Origin: Thermoplasmata archaeon
GTDB lineage: Archaea; Thermoplasmatota; Thermoplasmata; UBA10834
Length of the DNA: 5,458 bases
Direction of reading: 5' to 3'
Assembly (NCBI GenBank): GCA_013329135.1
Contig: DUKU01000126.1
Coordinates: forward strand, 1-5,458
Made by a program: the position numbers and the translations under genes. Below are positions 1-5,264 of this stretch, in pieces. Under the pieces are notes generated by a model. The model saw only the letters and a program-made list of their open reading frames with translations, ran no database searches and had not been told where the DNA came from. Each line of letters starts with the position of its first letter. Position 1 is the first letter of the stretch.

Positions 1-1
1 G

Positions 2-175
2 ATCACCGTCGGCGGGAAGAGGATCGCAACGGGCACGTTCGTCTCCGAAATCGTGGACGACACCATCAGGGGCATGCTCAGCAGCCTGAAAGGATACGAG
101 CCCGGGAAGGATGTTGAGATTCGTCTCCAGGCTAAGAGCAGGAGTTCGAAAGGGCGCACATCCAAGCGAGTTTGA
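2..175 (+). CDS. C-terminal end of an unidentified protein (partial at left edge)
   Basis: An open frame enters from the left edge and stops at TGA 173-175, giving the last 57 residues of a protein whose start lies outside the window. The fragment has an ordered part with the segment FVSEIVDDTIRGMLSSLKGY (residues 13-32), then a short beta-strand-like VEIRL, then a basic, serine-rich tail (KSRSSKGRTSKRV) that is probably disordered. I cannot identify it firmly. The pattern of a phenylalanine-valine pair, a helix with TIRGML, then SLKG reminds me of C-termini of archaeal MobB-type (molybdopterin-guanine dinucleotide biosynthesis) proteins, but this is from memory and weak. The codon choice (GC-rich third positions, AGG arginine) matches the neighbouring real genes, which supports coding. 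The gene reads in the same direction as the HdrD-like gene downstream, with 137 bases between them, so an operon is possible but not shown. Confidence 0.62.
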   Translation: MTVGGKRIATGTFVSEIVDDTIRGMLSSLKGYEPGKDVEIRLQAKSRSSKGRTSKRV

Positions 176-202
176 ACAGGGCCATAACCATCCTGCGCTA
201 GG

Positions 203-210
203 TTTATCAA
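203..210 (+). promoter_or_regulatory. Possible archaeal TATA box ahead of the HdrD-like gene
   Basis: TTTATCAA stands alone as an AT-rich octamer in a GC-rich 137-base spacer and resembles the archaeal TATA element. Transcription would start about 25 bases downstream, near 230-235, leaving a leader of roughly 80 bases that contains the 245-276 inverted repeat. There is no clear purine-rich BRE directly upstream, so this is a weak call. Confidence 0.25.
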
Positions 211-244
211 CATCGAAGATATCACGACAGCCAGGAGCTCATAG

Positions 245-276
245 GGCCTCAGCCGTACGAGAGACCGACCGAGGCC
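245..276 (+). repeat. Inverted repeat in the presumed leader of the HdrD-like gene
   Basis: GGCCTC at 245-250 is the exact reverse complement of GAGGCC at 271-276, with 20 bases between. In RNA this would be a six-base-pair, all-GC-rich stem with a large loop, about 27 bases ahead of the ribosome binding site. There is no T-tract after it, so it does not look like a terminator. It may be chance in GC-rich DNA or a leader structure. Confidence 0.25.
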
Positions 277-302
277 ACGGGGGAGCAGCAGCGAACCAAT
301 CC

Positions 303-307
303 GGTGA
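303..307 (+). promoter_or_regulatory. Ribosome binding site that decides the HdrD-like start
   Basis: GGTGA at 303-307 pairs with the archaeal 16S 3' end (core of the AGGAGGTGATC complement) and sits five bases before ATG 313-315. The upstream in-frame GTG at 304-306 lies inside this element, so translation is more likely to begin at 313 than at 304. Confidence 0.55.
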
Positions 308-312
308 CATTC

Positions 313-1470
313 ATGCGGAAGATCTCTGAGATCGAGAAGGACCTCGACGCGTGCCTACAGTGCGGATATTGCAGGGACCCGTGCCCTGTATACAAGACCA
401 TCGGCTGGGAGTCCGCGACGCCCAGGGGCAAGGTGTACCAGCTCAAGCAGATCAAGAACAGGAGCCCCGTGGACACCCTTTTCAGGAGGAACGCCAAGAT
501 CGACGACAAGTTCGTCGAGCGCATCTTCCAGTGCACGTCGTGCGCGGCCTGCGAACACAACTGCCATGTGGAGATCAACTTCGCCCACCTGTGGGAAGAG
601 GTGAAGGAATGGCTCATCTCCGAGGGCTACGGCCCACCGGAAGCCCACAAGAAGATCAGGGAGAGGGTCGTGCAGAAGCGGAACCCCTATGACGAGCCCA
701 AGGAGAAGAGGCCCGCCTGGCTCCCCAAGGACATCAAGCTCTCGGACGATCCCGAGGTCGTCTTCTTCACCGGCTGCACGGAAGCGTACAGGATGGCACC
801 GCTGGCAGTCGCCACCGCGAAGCTGCTCGACAAGGCCGGGGTCAGGTTCACGATCATGGGCGAGGAGGAGTGGTGCTGCGGCTCACCCCTGCTCAGGACG
901 GGGCAGAAGGCCCCGGTCAGGGAGGAACTAGCCCCGCACAACGTGCGCGAGATGGAGCGGCACGGTTGGAAGACCATGGTGACCGCGTGTGCCGGCTGCT
1001 ACAACACGATCAAGAACGACTACCCGAAGATGGTCGGCAAGCCCTCGTTCGAGCTGTATCACATCACGGAGTACCTGGACAAGCTCATCAAGGATGGCAA
1101 GCTCAAGTTCACGAAGGATTTCAAGAAGAAGATAGCGTACCACGACCCGTGCCACCTCGGCAGGCACGCGAAGGTCTACGATCCGCCGCGCAACATCCTG
1201 AAAGCCATACCTGGCGTGGAGGTCGTCGAGATGAGACACGAGAGGGAGGACGCGCAGTGCTGCGGCGCGGGCGGAGGCTTCAAGAGCGCCTTCAACGACA
1301 TGGCCGAGACGATCGCCGCTGACAGGGTCCGCGAGGCTGTGGAAGCAGGGGCGGAACTCATCGTGACATCGTGTCCGTTCTGCCAAGTGAATCTCATGGC
1401 GGGTGCGAAGAAGGCGGGTCTGGACATCAAGACGATGGACGTTGTCCAGGTCGCCCTCAAGGCTGTATGA
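313..1470 (+). CDS. hdrD: HdrD-like heterodisulfide reductase iron-sulfur subunit
   Basis: This 385-residue protein has the full HdrD layout. Two 4Fe-4S motifs come first: C14, C17, C20, C24-Pro, and C74, C77, C80, C84. Two CCG domains follow. The first has C155, C188-C189 and C226-x-x-C229, and the second C280, C316-C317 and C354-x-x-C357. The spacings (32 and 36 residues, then 35 and 36) fit the known CX31-39CCX35-36CXXC pattern. In the family, CCG cysteines bind the noncubane 4Fe-4S cluster that cleaves the CoM-S-S-CoB disulfide, and the ferredoxin-type clusters deliver electrons. Segments such as EEEWCCGSPLLRTGQ and HDPCHLGRH look close to methanogen HdrD. No transmembrane segment is seen, so it is cytoplasmic or peripheral. 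No hdrE, hdrA or oxidase partner is in the window. Relatives such as GlcF/LldE-type proteins share the domains, so the exact substrate is inferred. ATG 313 is preferred over GTG 304 because of the GGTGA site. The gene ends 22 bases from a convergent gene with no clear terminator. Confidence 0.88.
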   Translation: MRKISEIEKDLDACLQCGYCRDPCPVYKTIGWESATPRGKVYQLKQIKNRSPVDTLFRRNAKIDDKFVERIFQCTSCAACEHNCHVEINFAHLWEEVKEWLISEGYGPPEAHKKIRERVVQKRNPYDEPKEKRPAWLPKDIKLSDDPEVVFFTGCTEAYRMAPLAVATAKLLDKAGVRFTIMGEEEWCCGSPLLRTGQKAPVREELAPHNVREMERHGWKTMVTACAGCYNTIKNDYPKMVGKPSFELYHITEYLDKLIKDGKLKFTKDFKKKIAYHDPCHLGRHAKVYDPPRNILKAIPGVEVVEMRHEREDAQCCGAGGGFKSAFNDMAETIAADRVREAVEAGAELIVTSCPFCQVNLMAGAKKAGLDIKTMDVVQVALKAV

Positions 1471-1492
1471 TACTGCGGGAACATGCCTGAAT

Positions 1493-2722
1493 TCACGGCT
1501 CGGAGACCCTGCTGACATAACGGATGAGCACTGCGGGAATCGCTACAACAAGGACCATCAGAGAGATGCCGGGCAGCGCCGACCAGAGCCTTTCGGAGAA
1601 CGTGACTGAGGTGGTCGCGTACTCTATACCGTTGCCTGATGCGTATGCAATATACGGACGGTCGTCAGAATCGAAGCACAGGGTGCATTCAGACGTCAGT
1701 GGATTCTTCACGATCCGTTCAGCGCCCGTCCAGCGGCCGTCGGTCATGCAGATGTAGTCCAAATCGTACGATCCGGGCACTGAGAAAGAGATTGCAGGTT
1801 CCTGGGAACTCCTCAGGGCCAGACTGAGGCTCGTCATGCCCATAACGAGGTCCGAACGCAGGATGGAGGTCTTGGTCCAGGTGCCTCCGGCGTTGCTTGC
1901 GTAGACTAGCTCCGAGCTGCTTGTCAGCGGGTCGGTCACCGCGTAGCATGCGTGGATAACGTCATCGCTGTCGATTGCGGCCGTCACCTCGGGCACACCG
2001 CCATCCCATTCAGCTATCGTCTCATTGGTCCAGGTCCCATCGGGAAGCCTGTGAACGTGTCCTATCTCCGTGGTGTAGATGCCGTAGACGATGTGAGGGC
2101 TGTCCTCGCTGTCGACCAGAATCACCGTCTGCCATCTATTCCATTCAAATGAATCCATGTCGGACGGGGGGGTGGTGAGCACCTCCGTGACCTCCCACTC
2201 CCCGCTGCTGTCGGTCGCATAGTAGAGATCTCCTCCGGCAGAGTATGACACGTGAAGATGCCCCTCAGAATCCACTGCGATCGACGGCGAGACGTCATCA
2301 GTTCCATCCGCGATTGACACGACATGGACGGGACTATCTTTGACGTAGACCCCCACTGCATAGGTTCCCGCGACAGTCTGCAGAACGTAAGCGAAACACG
2401 CATGCTCCAGGTCGTCTACGACCAGATTCGAGGATCGCGCGGTCCCCGCTGACATGGTGTACGAATGGTCGCCTCCGATAACGTAGTAGTAGAACCCATA
2501 TTCGGTCTTGAAGAGGATATGGAGGCGTTCGTAACCGTCTATCGCGAGCTTCGGGCTCCAGGCATCATCCGAGAGCGAACCCGCGCCTCGATGCGCCCAG
2601 ATCGAATTGGCGTAAAGATACGTCGCGGTGCCGATCATCAAGACGGCGACCGCCAATGCGGCCAAGATGAGCCACCGCCTCTTCGAACCATACCGCCCAG
2701 GATATCCCATCCTCACGGGCAT
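1493..2722 (-). CDS. Membrane-anchored protein with seven propeller-like repeats
   Basis: With the start at ATG 2722 this is a 409-residue protein that I cannot assign to a named family. A basic N-terminus (GRYGSKRR) precedes a hydrophobic helix at about 17-39. Seven repeats of roughly 41-53 residues follow, beginning near 56, 97, 145, 198, 245, 297 and 345. Several show the pattern 'small-x-Ile-Ala-Val/Ile-Asp-Ser-Asp/Glu-x-x-His-x-x-Tyr' and then a YYA/VYA strand and a Gly-x-Trp strand (for example SPSIAVDSEGHLHVSYSAGG). This resembles BNR/Asp-box-like beta-propellers, and seven repeats suggest seven blades. A second hydrophobic helix at about 379-400 ends in a short basic tail (RYVSRVSEP). 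Positive residues at both ends predict both termini inside and the propeller outside. No sialidase active-site set is evident, so a binding or surface role is more likely than catalysis, by inference. An ATG at 2770 would add 16 residues but has no ribosome binding site. Codon use is more mixed at third positions than in the neighbours. Confidence 0.75.
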   Translation of the reverse strand: MPVRMGYPGRYGSKRRWLILAALAVAVLMIGTATYLYANSIWAHRGAGSLSDDAWSPKLAIDGYERLHILFKTEYGFYYYVIGGDHSYTMSAGTARSSNLVVDDLEHACFAYVLQTVAGTYAVGVYVKDSPVHVVSIADGTDDVSPSIAVDSEGHLHVSYSAGGDLYYATDSSGEWEVTEVLTTPPSDMDSFEWNRWQTVILVDSEDSPHIVYGIYTTEIGHVHRLPDGTWTNETIAEWDGGVPEVTAAIDSDDVIHACYAVTDPLTSSSELVYASNAGGTWTKTSILRSDLVMGMTSLSLALRSSQEPAISFSVPGSYDLDYICMTDGRWTGAERIVKNPLTSECTLCFDSDDRPYIAYASGNGIEYATTSVTFSERLWSALPGISLMVLVVAIPAVLIRYVSRVSEP

Positions 2723-2725
2723 GCT

Positions 2726-2734
2726 ACCACTTCC
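2726..2734 (-). promoter_or_regulatory. Ribosome binding site for the propeller protein
   Basis: Read on the minus strand, GGAAGTGGT (2734 down to 2726) matches the ideal GGAGGTGAT at seven of nine positions and ends three bases before ATG 2722. The in-frame ATG at 2770 has only a C-rich stretch ahead of it, so this site selects the shorter, 409-residue form. Confidence 0.5.
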
Positions 2735-2758
2735 CACAGGCGGATAGAGGGGACCGTC

Positions 2759-2766
2759 TAGATAAA
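2759..2766 (-). promoter_or_regulatory. Probable TATA box for the propeller protein
   Basis: On the minus strand TTTATCTA (2766 down to 2759) is a good archaeal TATA-like element. A transcript starting about 25 bases downstream would begin near 2737 and include the 2726-2734 ribosome binding site with a leader of about 15 bases. The placement agrees with the start at 2722 and argues against the ATG at 2770, which lies upstream of the box. Confidence 0.4.
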
Positions 2767-2770
2767 GCAT

Positions 2771-2781
2771 TCAACGGTTGA
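2771..2781. repeat. Short palindrome TCAAC-G-GTTGA beside the TATA box
   Basis: Two perfect five-base arms flank a single central base. The element ends four bases upstream of the TATA-like box at 2759-2766, about where the BRE and an activator or repressor would bind. It overlaps a second small inverted repeat, TGATGG 2779-2784 with CCATCA 2795-2800. It could be an operator for the propeller gene, possibly bound by the adjacent Lrp-type regulator, but this rests on position only. Confidence 0.3.
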
Positions 2782-2824
2782 TGGGGGCTTCAGACCATCA
2801 GATGACGCGCCCGCGAGCGGATAC

Positions 2825-3343
2825 TCAGATGCCTGTCCACGGTACGCCCTTGTGGGCGCTCATGACGATCTGGGTGTCCGTCTCCTTGACGCCGTCGATC
2901 TTGAGGAACGTGTCTATGAACTCCTGGAGCTCGGTCATGCCGACGAACAACGCGACCACGAGCAGGTCGTACTCGCCCGTCACCCTGTACACGGCGACGA
3001 CCCGGTTGTGGTTCACGACGTGGTCCACGACCTTGTCGAGCTTGTCCGTGACGGTCTTGAGATGTATGTACGCCTTCACGGTGTTCTCTATGAGCCTGTA
3101 GTCGATGTGTATCGAGAACCTCATGATGATGCCGTTCTCTATGAGGTTCTTGATGCGCCTCCTGACCGTGGCCTCCGTAACCCCGAGCTTCTTGGCTATC
3201 TCGGAGTTGCTCATGCGGGCGTTCTCTCTGAGCTCGCAGAGGATGCGTATGTCTGTCCTGTCGATGGGCAGGAGCTTGAGGTCAAGGCCTTTCCAGCGCT
3301 CGAATATCTCGCACGGGAACTGGCTCTGCTGAGGAGTGTTCAT
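2825..3343 (-). CDS. Lrp/AsnC-family transcriptional regulator
   Basis: The 172-residue protein has the two-domain plan of the feast/famine regulators. A winged helix-turn-helix at about 28-75 opens with IDRTDIRILCELRENARMS and includes EIAKKLGVTEATVRRRIKNL. A RAM (AsnC-type) ligand-binding and oligomerisation domain at about 86-165 contains the family's conserved glycine region (VTGEYDLLVVALF) and a final strand ending VMSAHKG. In the family such proteins form dimers to octamers and bind palindromic DNA, often their own promoter, in response to amino acids or other small effectors; the effector here cannot be told. An N-terminal extension of about 27 residues precedes the usual 'D-x-x-D-x-x-I-L' start. 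The only ATG that gives the whole domain is at 3343. Its upstream GGGATCAC is a poor ribosome binding site, so the first residues are less certain. A palindrome in the 139-base upstream spacer could be an autoregulatory site. Confidence 0.92.
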   Translation of the reverse strand: MNTPQQSQFPCEIFERWKGLDLKLLPIDRTDIRILCELRENARMSNSEIAKKLGVTEATVRRRIKNLIENGIIMRFSIHIDYRLIENTVKAYIHLKTVTDKLDKVVDHVVNHNRVVAVYRVTGEYDLLVVALFVGMTELQEFIDTFLKIDGVKETDTQIVMSAHKGVPWTGI

Positions 3344-3434
3344 GTGATCCCGTCGCCCTGTACATGCACGCAGTACTTCAAACTAACGGAATCCAATCAA
3401 TGCAGCGTGCCGTTCGTTCCCATTTCGTACATCC

Positions 3435-3444
3435 AATGCGCATT
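3435..3444. repeat. Palindrome AATGCGCATT upstream of the Lrp-type gene
   Basis: A perfect ten-base palindrome is flanked by CC on the left (3433-3434) and, one base offset, by GG on the right (3446-3447). It lies about 92 bases upstream of the regulator start and about 38 bases past the uppS stop. Lrp-type regulators commonly bind imperfect palindromes near their own promoters, so an operator is plausible; it is not proven. An eight-base palindrome CATCGATG also occurs at 3461-3468. I see no convincing TATA box in this spacer. Confidence 0.3.
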
Positions 3445-3474
3445 TGGCAACGAAAGCTCCCATCGATGACGGCG

Positions 3475-3479
3475 AAAAA
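3475..3479 (-). terminator. Short T-tract after uppS
   Basis: Three bases past the uppS stop codon, the minus strand reads CG-TTTTT-CG. Archaeal transcription can end at short U-tracts without a hairpin, and five is near the lower limit. The 139-base spacer that follows before the regulator gene fits a transcript end here. Confidence 0.35.
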
Positions 3480-3482
3480 CGG

Positions 3483-4265
3483 TCATTTCCCGTACCGGCG
3501 GACCCTCTGCTGATACGACCTCACGGCCCTCAGGAAGTCGATCTTCCTGAACCCGGGCCAGTACACATCTGAGAAGTACAACTCCGAATACGCGAGCTGC
3601 CAGAGCAGGAAGTTGGAGATCCGCTCCTCCCCCGAGGTCCTCAGTATGAGGTCGGGGTCGGGCAGGTCGGACGTGTACAGGTAATCCGCGACGACATCCT
3701 GCGTGATGTCGTCGACCTTCAACTCGCCCGCCTTGACAGCCTCGGCGAGCCTCTTGATGGCGTGGACTATCTCCTCTCGGCCGCCGTATCCCACTGCGAG
3801 GTTGAACGAGTAGGCGTCATAGTCCTTCGTCCTCTCCTCCGCATAGGCGATGGCCTCCTGGACGTCGTCCGGGAGGAGGTCCTTCTGTCCCAGTACCCTT
3901 ACCCTGATCCTGTGCTTGTGGACCCTCTCGTCGTCACCGAGGCTCCTGAAGTTCTTGACGAACATGTGCATCAGGGTCTCGACCTCGTCCCTGTCCCTGC
4001 CCACATTCTCAGTGGAGAAGGCGTACACGGTGAGGGCCTTTATGCCGAGCTCGAGACACCACTCGAGCATCTCCTCAAGCTTCTGCTTCCCCTTCTCGTG
4101 CCCCTCGGAGACCAACAGGCCGAGCTCGCTCGCGTACCGTCTGTTGCCGTCCATGATGACGGCCACGTGGTGAGGCACCGGCTGTGCGATCACCTCTTTG
4201 AGAAGCCTCTTCTCGTAGGTCTGGTACGCGGTCCCGGATATGGCCTTGGATATCTCGCCAGTCAT
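3483..4265 (-). CDS. uppS: UppS-type cis-prenyl diphosphate synthase
   Basis: The 260-residue protein carries all the marks of cis-prenyltransferases. HHVAVIMDGNRRYA (32-45) contains the catalytic Asp39 of the MDGN motif. LTVYAFSTENVGR (78-90) and FNLAVGYGGREEI (154-166) are conserved core segments. LPDPDLILRTSGEERISNF (201-219), with Arg209 and Arg215, binds diphosphate and is followed by the YSELYFSDVYWPGF block (226-239). The C-terminus ends in RRYG, as in many homologues. The enzyme condenses isopentenyl diphosphate in cis onto an allylic primer to make a C50-C60 polyprenyl diphosphate. In archaea this becomes the dolichyl-type lipid carrier for N-glycans and other surface sugars. It acts at the inner face of the membrane; no transmembrane helix is seen. 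Length is normal for the family. The start is ATG 4265, with GAGG at 4277-4280 at a rather long 11-base spacing. The gene lies 37 bases after the marker-11 stop, so cotranscription is possible. Confidence 0.95.
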   Translation of the reverse strand: MTGEISKAISGTAYQTYEKRLLKEVIAQPVPHHVAVIMDGNRRYASELGLLVSEGHEKGKQKLEEMLEWCLELGIKALTVYAFSTENVGRDRDEVETLMHMFVKNFRSLGDDERVHKHRIRVRVLGQKDLLPDDVQEAIAYAEERTKDYDAYSFNLAVGYGGREEIVHAIKRLAEAVKAGELKVDDITQDVVADYLYTSDLPDPDLILRTSGEERISNFLLWQLAYSELYFSDVYWPGFRKIDFLRAVRSYQQRVRRYGK

Positions 4266-4294
4266 GTCCGACCGAGCCTCTATACGCGGGGCGG

Positions 4295-4309
4295 ATTAAT
4301 AACTATAGG
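4295..4309 (-). promoter_or_regulatory. Possible uppS promoter overlapping the marker-11 stop codon
   Basis: On the minus strand the AT-rich block CTATAGTTATTAAT runs from just inside the end of the marker-11 gene (stop TAG 4305-4303) into the 37-base spacer. It is the only AT-rich stretch in a GC-rich area. A start about 25 bases downstream would fall near 4270-4280, just ahead of the uppS ATG. It may allow uppS to be transcribed independently of the upstream pair. Confidence 0.3.
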
Positions 4310-5259
4310 TGCTTGAAGTCCTCGGGGAGGCCCGCGCTGTACAGGCCCAGGTCGACGCAGCCTATGGCCGCCACGGCCCCTATGGCCCCTCGCCTGCCCG
4401 TGACCTCGTGAATCGATATGCCCGACTTCCCCGCAACGTGTTCCGCGTCGTGGATAGATAATATGGTATCCTTGGCCTCGGCCCCGAACCTGACTGCGCT
4501 CGCGGGGACATCGATGCCCTCGTACGAGGCCATGGCCGTCTCGCTCGAGAAGGTGTTGTCCGCGACGTACTTCTGCGCCCATTTCACGGCCTTGTCGACC
4601 TCGGCCGGCAGCACCGCGAACGCCAGGGCCGTCGAGGCGCAGTTGGTCGTCTTCTGTGGTGCGTGAGGGTTGAGCTGGACGATCTTGTGCGTCAGGAAGG
4701 TCGCGTGAGGCATCTCCCTCCCGAGCCTGAGGCCCAGGACCCAGGTCGCGCCCTTCTCCTTCGTGTCCGTGTCGTCCATGCCGAGTATTAGCCTCCTGTG
4801 GAGCGGGGTCGTGATGCGTATCTCGACCTGCCTCGCCCCGCCGACCTCCTCGTCGCTGAGGAACTCGGCCTTCTCGACGCCCTCGGCCTGCGGGAGGCAC
4901 GCGCCCACGCCCACGCTCGCGCCCGCGAGGCCCATCCAGGTCGTCTCGACCTTGCCGTTCTTGACCACGAGCGACTTGAGCGCCTGACCGCCGGTCTCCT
5001 TCGACGCGGGGCCGAAATGGACCTCACCCTCGCCGATCCTGACATCCATCACGAGCGTCGTGCCCTGGACCTCGACATGGTCGACGACTCCCCCGGCCCT
5101 GAGCCTGTTGACGGCGTCCCACTCGACAGGGCCCTGTGCGCAGCACTCCTCGAATATCCTCGCCCTGCCTATCCGCTCATCGACCATCGTGATGAGCCTC
5201 CTCGCGAAGAGGGGCCCGTGCCGCTGCCTGATCTCGAGCGGAGTGAAGACCTTGGCCAT
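4303..5259 (-). CDS. mmp11: Methanogenesis marker protein 11 (TiaS-like domain)
   Basis: I recognise this 318-residue protein as the methanogenesis marker 11 family, typical of methanogens and of unknown role as far as I know. Diagnostic segments are the N-terminal LITMVDE (22-28), WMGLAGASVGVGAC (108-121), LILGMDDTDTKEKGATW (157-173), KIVQLNPHAPQKTTNC (192-207) and EVTGRRGAIGAVAAIG (285-300). The DDTD motif, the 'LNP-x-x-P-x-KT' segment and the glycine-rich C-terminal block resemble TiaS, the archaeal tRNA-Ile2 agmatinylcytidine synthetase, whose DDTD residues bind ATP and metal. An ATP-dependent ligase or kinase-like reaction is a fair inference but the substrate is unknown. No zinc-ribbon or OB domain of true TiaS is present. 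The start at ATG 5259 begins the conserved domain; an upstream ATG at 5370 would run through the preceding gene. Only five bases separate it from the UPF0173 stop, and a GGAAG about ten bases before the ATG may serve as ribosome binding site. Confidence 0.85.
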   Translation of the reverse strand: MAKVFTPLEIRQRHGPLFARRLITMVDERIGRARIFEECCAQGPVEWDAVNRLRAGGVVDHVEVQGTTLVMDVRIGEGEVHFGPASKETGGQALKSLVVKNGKVETTWMGLAGASVGVGACLPQAEGVEKAEFLSDEEVGGARQVEIRITTPLHRRLILGMDDTDTKEKGATWVLGLRLGREMPHATFLTHKIVQLNPHAPQKTTNCASTALAFAVLPAEVDKAVKWAQKYVADNTFSSETAMASYEGIDVPASAVRFGAEAKDTILSIHDAEHVAGKSGISIHEVTGRRGAIGAVAAIGCVDLGLYSAGLPEDFKHL

Positions 5260-5264
5260 CAGAA

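Noticed and set aside
111..329. Plus-strand open frame of 72 codons between the first two genes
   Set aside because: It overlaps the end of the partial gene and the start of the HdrD-like gene in a different frame and has no recognisable features.
1471..1492. Bidirectional terminator between the convergent HdrD-like and propeller genes
   Set aside because: No T-tract or stable hairpin is visible on either strand in the 22-base gap.
928..1518. Minus-strand open frame of 196 codons opposite the HdrD-like gene
   Set aside because: It is antisense to a gene with complete cluster-binding motifs, and no domain is recognisable in its translation.
2852..3469. Plus-strand open frame of 205 codons opposite the Lrp-type gene
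   Set aside because: It is antisense to an intact Lrp/AsnC protein, and its translation shows only mirrored codon bias.
3762..4316. Plus-strand open frame of 184 codons opposite uppS
   Set aside because: It lies antisense to the well-supported uppS gene and its Leu/Val/Glu-rich translation mirrors uppS codons; no motif or ribosome binding site supports it.
4280..4900. Minus-strand open frame of 206 codons in another frame of the marker-11 gene
   Set aside because: Its translation is rich in Arg, Gly and Pro with no recognisable motif, as expected from a shifted GC-rich gene; the overlapping marker-11 frame has clear family motifs.
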